Positions 8,753 to 16,753 of a stretch of DNA of 64,000 nucleotides are shown here, in pieces; the stretch's first letter is position 1, and every line of letters begins with the position of its first letter. The DNA comes from Caproicibacter sp047833665. GTDB taxonomy: Bacteria > Bacillota > Clostridia > Oscillospirales > Acutalibacteraceae. Location: contig CP181261.1 of the NCBI GenBank assembly GCA_047833665.1, forward strand, positions 1,426,001 to 1,490,000, written 5' to 3'. The position numbers were made by a program, and so were the translations under genes. The notes under the pieces are model-generated. The model was not told the DNA's origin. It saw only the letters and a list, made by a program, of their open reading frames with translations, and searched no databases.

Positions 8753-10171
8753 TGCGGACATTTTATTGGACTATATGGCTAATCCCATTTTGATTCTATA
8801 TTCTGCTGGACTCAATCCTCCAAGAGATATTTTGATTCTCGTATCCCGATACCATACCATATAAGCTTCAATTTGCTGCATAAAATCTTCTACTGTGATA
8901 CCTTGCCAAGAACGGCCGTAGAACATCTCATTCTTCATTCTTCCAAAAAAACCTTCACAGGCTGAATTGTCCGGTGAACACCCTTTTTGAGACATTGATC
9001 TGATCAATCCTGCCTTACGGGTTCGATCTATCCAGCCCGGCCATCGATAGTGACAGCCTCGATCTGAATGAATAATCGGATGCGCATCTTGAGGAAGTGC
9101 ACTAATTGCACGATCCAGCATACGGTTTACCAATTGTGCGTCTGGTTTACAGCTAATGTTCCATGCTACCGGCATACCATCATAGCAGTCAATAATAGGA
9201 GACAAATATACTTTTCCTGCTGGAATTGAGAACTCCGTCACATCAGTCAACCACTTCTGATTTGGCTTGTCAGCTCTGAAATTTCTTCGAATCACATTGG
9301 GTACTTCAGGGCTAATTTCTCCTTTGTAAGAGCAGTATTTTCTCGCTTTTCTGCCTTTCACAACCAAGCCATTTTCACGCATAATTTGACGTATCACCTT
9401 TTCGGATAGGGTATAGCCCTCTCGGTTCAATACTATTTTAATTCTACGATATCCATATCTTTCCTTATTGTTGTGGAATATGGTCGCAACAGCTTGATAA
9501 TCATCTTTATGCTTCTTTGCAAAACTGACACGTTTCTTTTGATAGTAATAGCTGCTCTTTGCCAGTTTGAGTTTTTTTATCAATACAGGCAGTGGATACT
9601 TCTCTTTTAAGGCATCAACAATTACTGCCTTCTCCCTGTTGTTCAAGGGACTCTTGTTGACGCCGGGGTCTTTTTTTAGCACATCAATTGTTTTTTTCAG
9701 AATGTCAATTTCTAACTGCATATCTTGGATTTTTGCTTTCAGTTCATCAAGTTCCTCTGAAGATGCAGCTTTTCCTTCCGTCAGTTTCCCTCTGGCTCGC
9801 TCATTGGATGCATTCATTAATGCCGCAGCACCTTTCTGGATATATTTGCGCCGCCAGTTATATATACTTGCTGTGCTATATCCCACTTCATTTGATACTA
9901 ATTGTACATCTTCTCCCAGCTCAAAGCAACGGTGTAAAATCTCAAGCTTTAATTCTATAGGTGGATGGCGAGGGTGCTCCGGTGTATTATATCCACAAAA
10001 GGTGCATCGGTCTTCCGGCAACATTCGTTTTCGATTGATCCAATTGTATAGCGTTTGCCTGCGTGCCGGATATCCCAAAATCGTTATTGTTTTTGTTACC
10101 GATTTCGTTTCTTCATAAACCTCCAGGGCTATCTCCTTTCTGAGTGTATTCAGTCCAACTTTTTGTCCGCA
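8753..10171 (-). mobile_element. IS3-family element, copy A
   Basis: About 1.42 kb bounded by inverted ends TGCGGACAttttaTTGGACT (left) and TGCGGACAaaaagTTGGACT (right, read on the minus strand). It carries a single fused transposase frame. Copy B at 23617-25962 shares the ends and most of the sequence. Compared with copy B it lacks 31 bp that include the native ATG of the transposase. Confidence 0.88.
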
Positions 10172-10201
10172 CCCCCCTAGCACTACGATGATCATTAGCA
10201 T
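8771..10201 (-). CDS. IS3-family transposase, single-frame, native start deleted
   Basis: The frame holds an N-terminal HTH part (KTITILGYPARRQTLYNWINRKRM), a zinc-like CTFCGYNTPEHPRH insert, a second HTH, a coiled segment (ELDELKAKIQDMQLEIDILKKTID), HTH_21 and an rve core: first Asp in KWLTDVTEF, second in IIHSDRGCHY, Glu in NSACEGFFGRMK. OrfA and OrfB are fused without frameshift. Copy B shows that the normal start encodes MYSEEEYRKALEVYEE; here a 31-bp deletion between two AG dinucleotides removed that ATG. The frame stays open into flanking DNA (ATG at 10201, outside the element). A CTG six bases after AAAGGAG might be used. Activity is doubtful. Confidence 0.8.
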   Translation of the reverse strand: MLMIIVVLGGCGQKVGLNTLRKEIALEVYEETKSVTKTITILGYPARRQTLYNWINRKRMLPEDRCTFCGYNTPEHPRHPPIELKLEILHRCFELGEDVQLVSNEVGYSTASIYNWRRKYIQKGAAALMNASNERARGKLTEGKAASSEELDELKAKIQDMQLEIDILKKTIDVLKKDPGVNKSPLNNREKAVIVDALKEKYPLPVLIKKLKLAKSSYYYQKKRVSFAKKHKDDYQAVATIFHNNKERYGYRRIKIVLNREGYTLSEKVIRQIMRENGLVVKGRKARKYCSYKGEISPEVPNVIRRNFRADKPNQKWLTDVTEFSIPAGKVYLSPIIDCYDGMPVAWNISCKPDAQLVNRMLDRAISALPQDAHPIIHSDRGCHYRWPGWIDRTRKAGLIRSMSQKGCSPDNSACEGFFGRMKNEMFYGRSWQGITVEDFMQQIEAYMVWYRDTRIKISLGGLSPAEYRIKMGLAI

Positions 10202-10403
10202 GGGCCTTCCTGTGGAAGTTGTAGGTTTGGTAACAGGAATTTACAGAATCATTGATCAGATACATACAGCCACAAATGCCACCGGCGATTTGGTTATCGC
10301 AACATGTATTGCTCACACAGAAGGGCAGCTTGATAGAGAAATTCTTGAAAGCGATAATTTAAATTATGAACAAACATCTGAGCGTGAATCCATAAACGCA
10401 TAG
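10176..10403 (+). pseudogene. C-terminal remnant of a sodium:dicarboxylate symporter
   Basis: The frame STTMIISMGLPVEVVGLVTGIYRIIDQIHTATNATGDLVIATCIAHTE matches the C-terminal region of DAACS-family (glutamate/dicarboxylate:cation) symporters, including the GLPVE, the D of the R-x-x-D stretch and the TATNATGD (NxxGD) substrate/ion site. Everything upstream has been lost at the IS3 boundary. It is too short to function. Confidence 0.75.
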
Positions 10404-10483
10404 AACTAAAAGTCCATTGTGATAAACATTTGAAACCTTGGGCAATTTTTGGACCTGAAGCGAACACCCAAAATTAGAAGAAG

Positions 10484-10577
10484 CAAAATTTCATGTAAAA
10501 ATTAAATATGAGGATGAGGCTTCCGTTCAGACAAGAAGATTGAAAAAGTACATGTCTGAACGGAAGCCTTTTTGATA
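10484..10577 (+). repeat. solo left end of an IS256-like element with its guard hairpin
   Basis: AATTTCATGTAAAAATTAAATATGAG followed by a 17-bp perfect stem (10517-10533 with 10553-10569, closing on T's) has the same layout as the left ends of the IS256-type copies at 34424, 43905 and 46629: terminal repeat, then a hairpin containing TCAGACA/TGTCTGA, then the transposase start. The sequence is diverged, so this is a relative rather than a recent copy. The hairpin looks like a terminator against read-in transcription. Confidence 0.6.
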
Positions 10578-10711
10578 AATACCATATCGGAAAGGCTTTT
10601 GGCACTAATGTTGATAATTTGGGAAACTTCAAGCGAAAATACCGAAAAAGCAGTGCTGAGCGATTATAGATATAATAAAAGTAAGATTTGTGTAGGTTTG
10701 TCAAACATATT

Positions 10712-10947
10712 ATGACTGCGTTCCACTTTCCCGTTGTGCCTTGGGGTATAAGGACGAATTAACTTGTGCCGGATATGAAGTTTAGCGGCAGTGGCCTCAA
10801 ACAACGTCAGCAGATGTTTCTTGGAAGGTGAGAAATGGTTGGTGAATTCAAAACCGTTGTCAGTTTGAACGCATTCCACACGAACGCCGCGCCGGGCAAA
10901 CCATTCGACAGCTCGTTTTAGAAAGTCAGCAGAAGAATAAGTACTCT
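10712..10947 (-). pseudogene. IS481-like transposase fragment
   Basis: The minus strand reads …SADFLKRAVEWFARRGVRVECVQTDNGFEFTNHFS…RHKLIRPYTPRHNGKVERSHN, part of an rve integrase core with the second Asp (QTDNGFEF) and the Glu (NGKVERSH). It is cut at both sides; at 10690-10712 it joins the element's terminal sequence TGTAGGTTTGTCAAACATATT directly, so the 3' third has been deleted. A related fragment lies at 34112-34402. Confidence 0.72.
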
Positions 10948-11042
10948 TTCGCTCTCCATTACTTGCTGGAGAACATCACGGAACATGTCTTTCATTGCTT
11001 CCATGACATCCGCAGTGCTGCTAACTTTACACAAAATTTTAT
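10948..11042 (-). pseudogene. IS256-type transposase N-terminal scrap
   Basis: The reverse strand gives ATAAAATTTTGTGTAAA (element end) joined to sequence encoding SSTADVMEAMKDMFRDVLQQVMESE, the N-terminus of the IS256-type transposase seen at 46790. The left-end hairpin has been deleted. Only about 95 bp remain, butted against the nadC stop codon. Confidence 0.7.
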
Positions 11043-11048
11043 GCGGTC

Positions 11049-11888
11049 TCACGTACTAGCGAATTTTAGGCTTATATCCAATGCTCGCACAGAATGAGTG
11101 AGTGCTCCACAAGAAATAATATCAACGCCTGTAGCTGCTACAGCACTAATATTTTCTTCATCAATATTTCCAGAGGCTTCAAGCAATACTTGCCCGTTTA
11201 CTAACTGCACAGCTTTTTTCATTTCTTCATAATCCATATTGTCGAGCATAACAATATCAGCGCCGGCTTTGACAGCTTCATGAAGCTGCTCCAGATTTTC
11301 TACTTCAACTTCTATCTTGATGGAAAACGGCGCCTTTTTTCTAGCTAAATACACCGCTTGTTCAATGGAGCCTACGGCCGCAATATGATTATCCTTGATG
11401 AGAATCAAATCAGAAAGATTCATACGATGGTTTGTACCGCCACCCACCGCTACAGCATATTTGTCAAGCAAACGGAATCCCGGCAGTGTTTTGCGGGTAT
11501 CAACTAGGCGAGCAGGATACTTCTGAATAAGGTTACACATACGGCGAGTCTTCGTGGCAATGCCGCTCATCCGCTGCAGAATATTGAGCGCTACACGCTC
11601 TCCTTTTAAAATTGCCCGCGTGTTACCTTTTATTTCCGCAAGTATTTCTCCCGGTTGAACCGTTTCTCCATCTTTCTTATGAAATATCACCGAAACATGC
11701 CCGTCAAGCAATTGGAATACTCTGGCAAACACAAAAAGTCCTGCTACCACGCCGGCTTCTTTTGCCACAAGCCGACAATATGAAACTTGCTCCGGGCTAA
11801 TAAGATTGTCAGTCGTTACATCACCCGAGGCAATATCTTCCTTGAGAGCCGTTCGCAAAAAGTCATCCAAAATTAATTCGTTCATCAT
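11049..11888 (-). CDS. nadC: nicotinate-nucleotide pyrophosphorylase (quinolinate phosphoribosyltransferase)
   Basis: A 279-residue enzyme that condenses quinolinate with PRPP to nicotinate mononucleotide and CO2. Family marks: EDIASGDVTTD at the N-terminus, ERVALNILQRMSGIAT, VDTRKTLPGFRLLDKYAVAVGGGTNHRMNLSDLILIKDNH, KIEVEVENLEQ, DIVMLDNM, and EASGNID. The ATG start overlaps the nadB stop codon, indicating translational coupling. Last gene of nrtR-nadA-nadB-nadC. Confidence 0.95.
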   Translation of the reverse strand: MMNELILDDFLRTALKEDIASGDVTTDNLISPEQVSYCRLVAKEAGVVAGLFVFARVFQLLDGHVSVIFHKKDGETVQPGEILAEIKGNTRAILKGERVALNILQRMSGIATKTRRMCNLIQKYPARLVDTRKTLPGFRLLDKYAVAVGGGTNHRMNLSDLILIKDNHIAAVGSIEQAVYLARKKAPFSIKIEVEVENLEQLHEAVKAGADIVMLDNMDYEEMKKAVQLVNGQVLLEASGNIDEENISAVAATGVDIISCGALTHSVRALDISLKFAST

Positions 11889-13447
11889 AATCCATACATC
11901 TCACATTCAGCTTTGGTTTTAACAATATAATGGCTGCCAATACTGTGGCCGTTTTTTGCCGCAGCACGTACAATCAGCCTTGCCGTTTCTGCCATATTCG
12001 CTATTTCGTATTCTTCTATGGTTTTCAGGTCAACGGGGTCAATGTCTTTCTGCTGCACCTGTTCAATGGTGGCAAGTGCCTGCCGCAGTTTCTGCTCACT
12101 GCGGACAATGCCTACTTTTTCGGCCATTAGTTGGCGCAAACCGGCGCGCAGCCTTTTCGGATTACTCAATCCTCTTATTTTCTTGCTACTATAAATTTCA
12201 TTTTTGATATTGACATGAGGTATGACACGACCGGCTATGGCATCTGCTGTTCGAGCAGCAAAAACAGCAGCTTCCAAAAGTGAATTGCTGGCCAGTCGGT
12301 TAGCTCCATGTACACCGGTACAGGCGCATTCCCCGACAGCATAAAGTCGGTCGATATTAGTACGTCCATTATAGTCGGTGCGGATACCCCCCATAAAATA
12401 ATGTTCACATGGAACTACAGGAATCCAATCTTGCGACATGTCAATGTGATATTTTAGACATTCCTTGAAAATCATGGGAAAACGCCGTTTCAAAAACGCA
12501 CGACTTTTCTTGGTGATATCAAGATAAACGCATGGATGATTTGTTTTCTTCATTTGGTCAAAAATAGCCCTCGCTACAATATCCCGTGGAGCAAGTTCTA
12601 AACGAGAGTCGTAGTGCTTCATAAACCGTTCCCCGTTCTTGTTGCGAAGCAGTGCACCTTCCCCTCGCACTGCCTCCGAAATTAAGAATGCTCGCTCTGC
12701 GTTTGACGATGTGTAAAGTGCAGTGGGATGAAATTGAATATACTCGAGCGAATCAAGTGTTGCACCGGCTCGGCTCGCGGCGGCGATGCCATCACCCGTG
12801 AGAACCACTGAATTCGTAGTGACGGGAAATAATTGTCCAATGCCTCCAGTTGCCATCACAACAGCGGGAGCAGAGAGATAAAACCGCTTTCCGGATGTTT
12901 CTGCAATCACACCGCAACATATTCCCTCATGGGTGACAAGGTCTAAAGCAAAAGTATGCTCAAATAAAGATATATTATCTCGCATAGCACAATCAGCAAT
13001 CAGCGCCGTCATGATTCCTTTGCCGGTGCCATCGCCGTTTACATGCAGAATACGTTTGGCCGAATGGTTTCCTTCCAGAGAGCGTTGAAAATCTCCGTTC
13101 GGTTCACGATCAAAAGCCACCCCTAACGCAATCAGTTTTCGAATCGCCGCTTCGGACTCTTCAACCAAAATTTGCACAGCCCGCGGGTCATTGATACCAC
13201 ATCCGGCATTCATGGTGTCATTGATATGCAATTCACGGTTATCATTACCAATACTCGCCGCTATGCCGCCTTGTGCTATGTAGGAGTCGCATTCTTCAAC
13301 TGCGCCTTTGCATAGGATAGCTATTTTCATTTTATGTGGCAAGTTTAAAGCACAAAACATCCCAGCTAAACCAGCACCTATGATGACTACATCAAACGAT
13401 GCATGTTCCATAACCTCTGTATTAAAATTCGAAAGATACCGGGTCAC
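11885..13447 (-). CDS. nadB: L-aspartate oxidase
   Basis: A 520-residue flavoenzyme oxidising L-aspartate to iminoaspartate, which NadA then condenses with dihydroxyacetone phosphate. The N-terminal FAD-binding motif is VVIIGAGLAGMFCAL, followed by SYIAQGGIAAS, a substrate-side HVNGDGTGKGIM, GGIGQLFPVTTNS, EYIQFHPTALY, and the C-terminal CTGVHGANRLASNSLLEA. The GTG start sits eight bases after AGGAGG. It is four bases into overlap with nadC and 31 bases after nadA. Confidence 0.95.
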   Translation of the reverse strand: MTRYLSNFNTEVMEHASFDVVIIGAGLAGMFCALNLPHKMKIAILCKGAVEECDSYIAQGGIAASIGNDNRELHINDTMNAGCGINDPRAVQILVEESEAAIRKLIALGVAFDREPNGDFQRSLEGNHSAKRILHVNGDGTGKGIMTALIADCAMRDNISLFEHTFALDLVTHEGICCGVIAETSGKRFYLSAPAVVMATGGIGQLFPVTTNSVVLTGDGIAAASRAGATLDSLEYIQFHPTALYTSSNAERAFLISEAVRGEGALLRNKNGERFMKHYDSRLELAPRDIVARAIFDQMKKTNHPCVYLDITKKSRAFLKRRFPMIFKECLKYHIDMSQDWIPVVPCEHYFMGGIRTDYNGRTNIDRLYAVGECACTGVHGANRLASNSLLEAAVFAARTADAIAGRVIPHVNIKNEIYSSKKIRGLSNPKRLRAGLRQLMAEKVGIVRSEQKLRQALATIEQVQQKDIDPVDLKTIEEYEIANMAETARLIVRAAAKNGHSIGSHYIVKTKAECEMYGL

Positions 13448-13478
13448 AATAAATTTCCTCCTATGGCGAGTTGTACCT

Positions 13479-14396
13479 CTATTGCCCCGCCACTATCATC
13501 ATGCGATTCATGCATTCAAAGGCTTTTTTCATGATATGTTTTGGCAGAGTTACTTCATGTTTCATGGATGCTAAAGCATCGTAGACACTTTGTAAAGTTA
13601 TTTTTTTCATATCTGCGCACAAAAGATTTTTCTGCAGCAGATAAAATGCTGCATCGGGACGAACACTGCGAAGTTTTTCCAAAACACCCATTTCGGTACC
13701 AATAATGAATTCTTTGCAATCGGACTTAGCTGCAAAGTTTATAATCTGCGCTGTACTGCCCACAAAATCCGCATGAGCGTGTATTTCCGCCGGAACTTCC
13801 GGATGCACAAGCAACAATGCCTTAGGATGTGCTTTCCTTGCTGCTGTCACATCCGCAATAGAAATATGCGAATGGACAACACAGTTTCCCTGCCATGGAA
13901 TGATTTTCTTTTCGGGCACTAGTTTTGCCACATGGGATGCAAGGTTGCAATCCGGAACAAAAAGAATTTCTTCCTCCTCAGTTGCCTGAACAATCCGCAC
14001 AGCATTGGAAGAGGTACAGCAGATATCGCTTTCTGCCTTTACCTCGGCGCTCGTATTGATATAGCACACGACCGCAGCTTTTGGGTGAGCGGAGCGAGCT
14101 TGCTGAAGTTGAGACACTGAAATAGAATCTGCCAGCGGACAGCCTGCATCTGCAACCGGCAAAAGGACAATTTTATTCGGTGATAAAATCTTTGCACTTT
14201 CTGCCATAAAGCGTACACCACAAAAAACAATAATATCGCAGTTTGTGTTGGCTGCTGCTCTGCTCAGTGCAAAAGAGTCTCCCACGAAATCCGCGATTTT
14301 CTGTATTTCGGGCGGCTGATAGTTATGTGCTAAAATAACAGCGTTCTTTTCTTTACGCAACCGGTTAATTTTACAGAGAAGTTGGGAGGTATTCAC
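13479..14396 (-). CDS. nadA: quinolinate synthase A
   Basis: A 305-residue [4Fe-4S] enzyme making quinolinate from iminoaspartate and dihydroxyacetone phosphate. Visible: AHNYQPPEIQKIADFVGDSFALSRAA, FCGVRFMAESAKIL, the Cys-containing stretches and the C-terminal LLCADMKKITL that carries the third cluster Cys. I choose the GTG at 14396 because GAGGTGG lies five bases upstream and the product becomes MNTSQLLCKINRLRKEKNAVILAHNY; an upstream GTG at 14441 overlaps the nrtR stop and lacks a good site. Confidence 0.94.
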   Translation of the reverse strand: MNTSQLLCKINRLRKEKNAVILAHNYQPPEIQKIADFVGDSFALSRAAANTNCDIIVFCGVRFMAESAKILSPNKIVLLPVADAGCPLADSISVSQLQQARSAHPKAAVVCYINTSAEVKAESDICCTSSNAVRIVQATEEEEILFVPDCNLASHVAKLVPEKKIIPWQGNCVVHSHISIADVTAARKAHPKALLLVHPEVPAEIHAHADFVGSTAQIINFAAKSDCKEFIIGTEMGVLEKLRSVRPDAAFYLLQKNLLCADMKKITLQSVYDALASMKHEVTLPKHIMKKAFECMNRMMIVAGQ

Positions 14397-14430
14397 TCTA
14401 TCCACCTCACTTTTAATTATGTGACCATTT

Positions 14431-15342
14431 TTAGAAGTCACTGGTATGCCAGTTTGGGTTAAACATGTAAAGTTTTGATGGCCGATGCCCTTCGTCTTTT
14501 TTTACCCGATCAGTTTCAATCACCATATTTGCAATTTTGCGGCGAAAGTTTGCCTTTAAAAGTTCTTTTCCTAAAATAATTTCATAGACCTGCTGCAGTT
14601 CAGTCAGAGTAAAATACTGCGGCATAAGATTAAAAACAATGTCAGTGTACTCAATCTTGTTGCGCAGACGCTCGAGCCCGTATTGAATAGCCATTGCATG
14701 ATCAAATGCAATACCGTTATTTTTTAAAACACGCCTGCAAACTTTTTTTACACGCCCTATGACACGCTTTTGTATTCCTACTACAGCGGAAAGAATTTCG
14801 TTTTCACTGGAAAGCGTTAACTTGATCTGATTTTCAAAGATATAGCCGTTTGAGCATTTCTTTTTCTTTTCTTCCTGCAATTCACAGCGAAGCGTAAACC
14901 ACTTCGCATCCCATGTATCCCTGCCTGCCCGAATTTGAAGTTGGGAACTGTCCACCAGCGACATGTAAGAACAACTAATCACACGTGTTCGTGGATCCCG
15001 ATCCACAGCTCCCCAAGTATAGAGTTGTTCCATATAAATATCGCTGATATTGACTTCTTCTTTCAGTTCGCGGTAGGCAGCCTCCTCCAAACTTTCCTCC
15101 ACGGATATAAAACCGCCGGGTAACGCCCATTGGCCTATAAACGGATGGTTGCCGCGCTTGACCAGTAATACTTTGATCTCTTTTTCCGGAAGTTTTCGAT
15201 AATTGTATTTTGGACCATTTACTACTGTAAACAGTAAGATATCGACTGAAACAGAAGGCCGTTGATATTGGGTAACATCGTATTGCTGCAGAAATTCCTC
15301 TTCTGTTAATCCATCTGCATTTCGAAGAGAGTTGTCTGCCAT
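14431..15342 (-). CDS. nrtR: NrtR-type Nudix transcriptional regulator of NAD metabolism
   Basis: A 303-residue protein with an N-terminal Nudix domain (residues ~30-170) and a C-terminal winged helix (~230-300, YFTLTELQQVYEIILGKELLKANFRRKI). NrtR regulators sense ADP-ribose or related NAD metabolites and repress NAD genes. The Nudix box is intact by pattern (G77 x5 E83 x7 R91-E92-L-K-E95-E96), so hydrolase activity may be retained. The start at 15342 follows GAAGGGA. It heads the operon with nadABC, which supports the call. A candidate operator overlaps its own promoter. Confidence 0.9.
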   Translation of the reverse strand: MADNSLRNADGLTEEEFLQQYDVTQYQRPSVSVDILLFTVVNGPKYNYRKLPEKEIKVLLVKRGNHPFIGQWALPGGFISVEESLEEAAYRELKEEVNISDIYMEQLYTWGAVDRDPRTRVISCSYMSLVDSSQLQIRAGRDTWDAKWFTLRCELQEEKKKKCSNGYIFENQIKLTLSSENEILSAVVGIQKRVIGRVKKVCRRVLKNNGIAFDHAMAIQYGLERLRNKIEYTDIVFNLMPQYFTLTELQQVYEIILGKELLKANFRRKIANMVIETDRVKKDEGHRPSKLYMFNPNWHTSDF

Positions 15343-15387
15343 GTGTTTCTGTCCCTTCTCTCTATGCAACTGTTAGTATTAATATGT

Positions 15388-15414
15388 TAATATGAAAATG
15401 TTATTATCATATTA
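15388..15414 (-). promoter_or_regulatory. candidate NrtR operator
   Basis: A perfect 8-bp inverted repeat TAATATGA-N11-TCATATTA overlaps the -10 box of the nrtR-nadABC promoter. Two tandem copies of TTAATATG at 15379-15394 extend it downstream. Position and symmetry fit a repressor site. That the repressor is NrtR is inferred from the adjacent gene. Confidence 0.65.
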
Positions 15415-15437
15415 CTCTTAAGATGTTTATTTGTCAA
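15409..15437 (-). promoter_or_regulatory. sigma-A promoter of nrtR-nadABC
   Basis: On the minus strand TTGACA (15437-15432) and TAATAT (15414-15409) are separated by exactly 17 bases, about 65 bases before the nrtR start codon. This is close to the sigma-A consensus. Confidence 0.8.
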
Positions 15438-15442
15438 CTTAA

Positions 15443-15890
15443 TGTACGATAAAGTTCACAATTTTATAAAGGAATAAAAAAATCATAGGAATTCCGATAA
15501 AATGAACTTCTGTAATCATGTTTGGGTATAACAAAGAGGACTTGAGAAAAAAGAGCAAAAAAACAGAGTATATTTAATGATTCAACAAAAAATGGAGCAG
15601 CTTAGCGCCGCTCCATTCGGTGTTTCTATTTTGGGTTACCCCAACTATTGACATAGAGCCCAATATAATAGCAAATAAATACTAATAATGCAATGCAGCA
15701 GTATAAATTTTTTCTTCGTACGTGAGCGCTTCCTTTCCTGTGGAGTCAATTGCCGGAAGAATCCAAAGAAAATTATTCTCAATTGTGTTTCAAAGCCCTC
15801 TAGAGCGTGATTTGAAAACGCCGATTTTAATGGCTTCAGACGCCAATAACAGGCTGGCTGCTGCTATATGAGAGTTGAACTTTTTTAAAG
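15443..15890 (+). pseudogene. decayed IS256-type element with an ISL3 deletion derivative nested inside
   Basis: 15443-15507 is a diverged copy of the left end of the IS256-type element at 26104. 15510-15660 matches both ends of the ISL3 element (left region of 47164-47245 and right region of 48484-48544) with the whole transposase gene missing. From about 15738 to 15890 the sequence resembles the middle of the IS256-type transposase (ESKESYSQLFQSLL…LLVVSDANKGLIAAIRES at DNA level) with frameshifts. No coding capacity remains. Confidence 0.68.
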
Positions 15891-16063
15891 TCGCATATGA
15901 TAGGCATGTCGGTCAGCACCTGCTAAAACGCCTGCTTGCTTTTTTCTATTCGGAAGCCTTTACAGTTGGGTATCTTCTTATCCGGATGCCGATTTGTACC
16001 TGCAGGCAGCCGCAACCTATAACACTATTTTGGAGAACCTTATTTGGGAAGGGGCAAATAATT
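15891..16063. other. intergenic stretch without recognised feature
   Basis: After the IS relic and before the queL stop codon I see no convincing gene or RNA. Short open frames here overlap queL antisense and show no family pattern. Confidence 0.4.
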
Positions 16064-16753
16064 TCATTCACCAACTCCGAAATCCGTATTTTCATACAAT
16101 ACTTCAATCGACGGATCGTCATCGAGATATGCGTATTTGTTTTTAAACCATTCTAATAATTTGGGATCCTGTTGGATTGACGTGGAATTGTTTGTAAACA
16201 CATTTACAGTTCCCAAACGAAAATATTTTTTTAAAATTCTAATATCGTTGTCAATCATCTCTTTTGTTTGCCCTTTGATGCAAACCATGATGCATGGAGA
16301 ATCAAAATAGCGCGCAACTTCTTCCGGCGTGCGGAAAGATGCATGTTTGTTAAGGACTTTTTCACGGAATTCGTTATCAAATGTTTCCACTCCAATTTTA
16401 AAAGTAATGGGAATTCCCATGAATTCCCGCATTTCATGTAATCGGTTGCGGTATATCCAATGGCTTTCTAAAAATAACCGATGAATATTTTTTTCTTTAA
16501 TGACTTGGCGGATACGATATAGTGTATCCTTAGGCAATTCAAAACAACTGCCGGAATTGATTACTTCCAACACACCAGTTTTACCGCTGACTTGAGAAAG
16601 AACTTGTGCGTTTATGCGGGTCATTTCTTCTTCGTCTCTTGAATTGTCGGAAGTATAATCGCAAAACGTACATTTTCCCCATGCACATGGGTAGCCTTTC
16701 AGCAATACAATTTCTCTGGGATTTTTCCTTGTGATAAGGTTATAGCGTCTCAT
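16064..16753 (-). CDS. queL: radical SAM protein, probable queuine lyase
   Basis: A 229-residue radical SAM protein. The cluster motif reads YPCAWGKCTFCDY, spacing CX4CX2C instead of the canonical CX3CX2C. Other readable parts are LEVINSGSCFELP and KIGVETFDNEFREKVLNKH, typical of the barrel. In Clostridioides difficile a radical SAM enzyme (QueL) beside a queuosine hydrolase and an ECF S-component cleaves queuine to preQ1; the same trio and a preQ1 riboswitch occur here, so I assign queL by context. The ATG at 16753 has AGGAGA upstream and overlaps the S-component gene by 14 bases. Confidence 0.8.
   Translation of the reverse strand: MRRYNLITRKNPREIVLLKGYPCAWGKCTFCDYTSDNSRDEEEMTRINAQVLSQVSGKTGVLEVINSGSCFELPKDTLYRIRQVIKEKNIHRLFLESHWIYRNRLHEMREFMGIPITFKIGVETFDNEFREKVLNKHASFRTPEEVARYFDSPCIMVCIKGQTKEMIDNDIRILKKYFRLGTVNVFTNNSTSIQQDPKLLEWFKNKYAYLDDDPSIEVLYENTDFGVGE

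Noticed and set aside
15875..16156. A 93-codon plus-strand frame
   Set aside because: Half of it is antisense to queL, the rest lies in an IS relic border; no motif.
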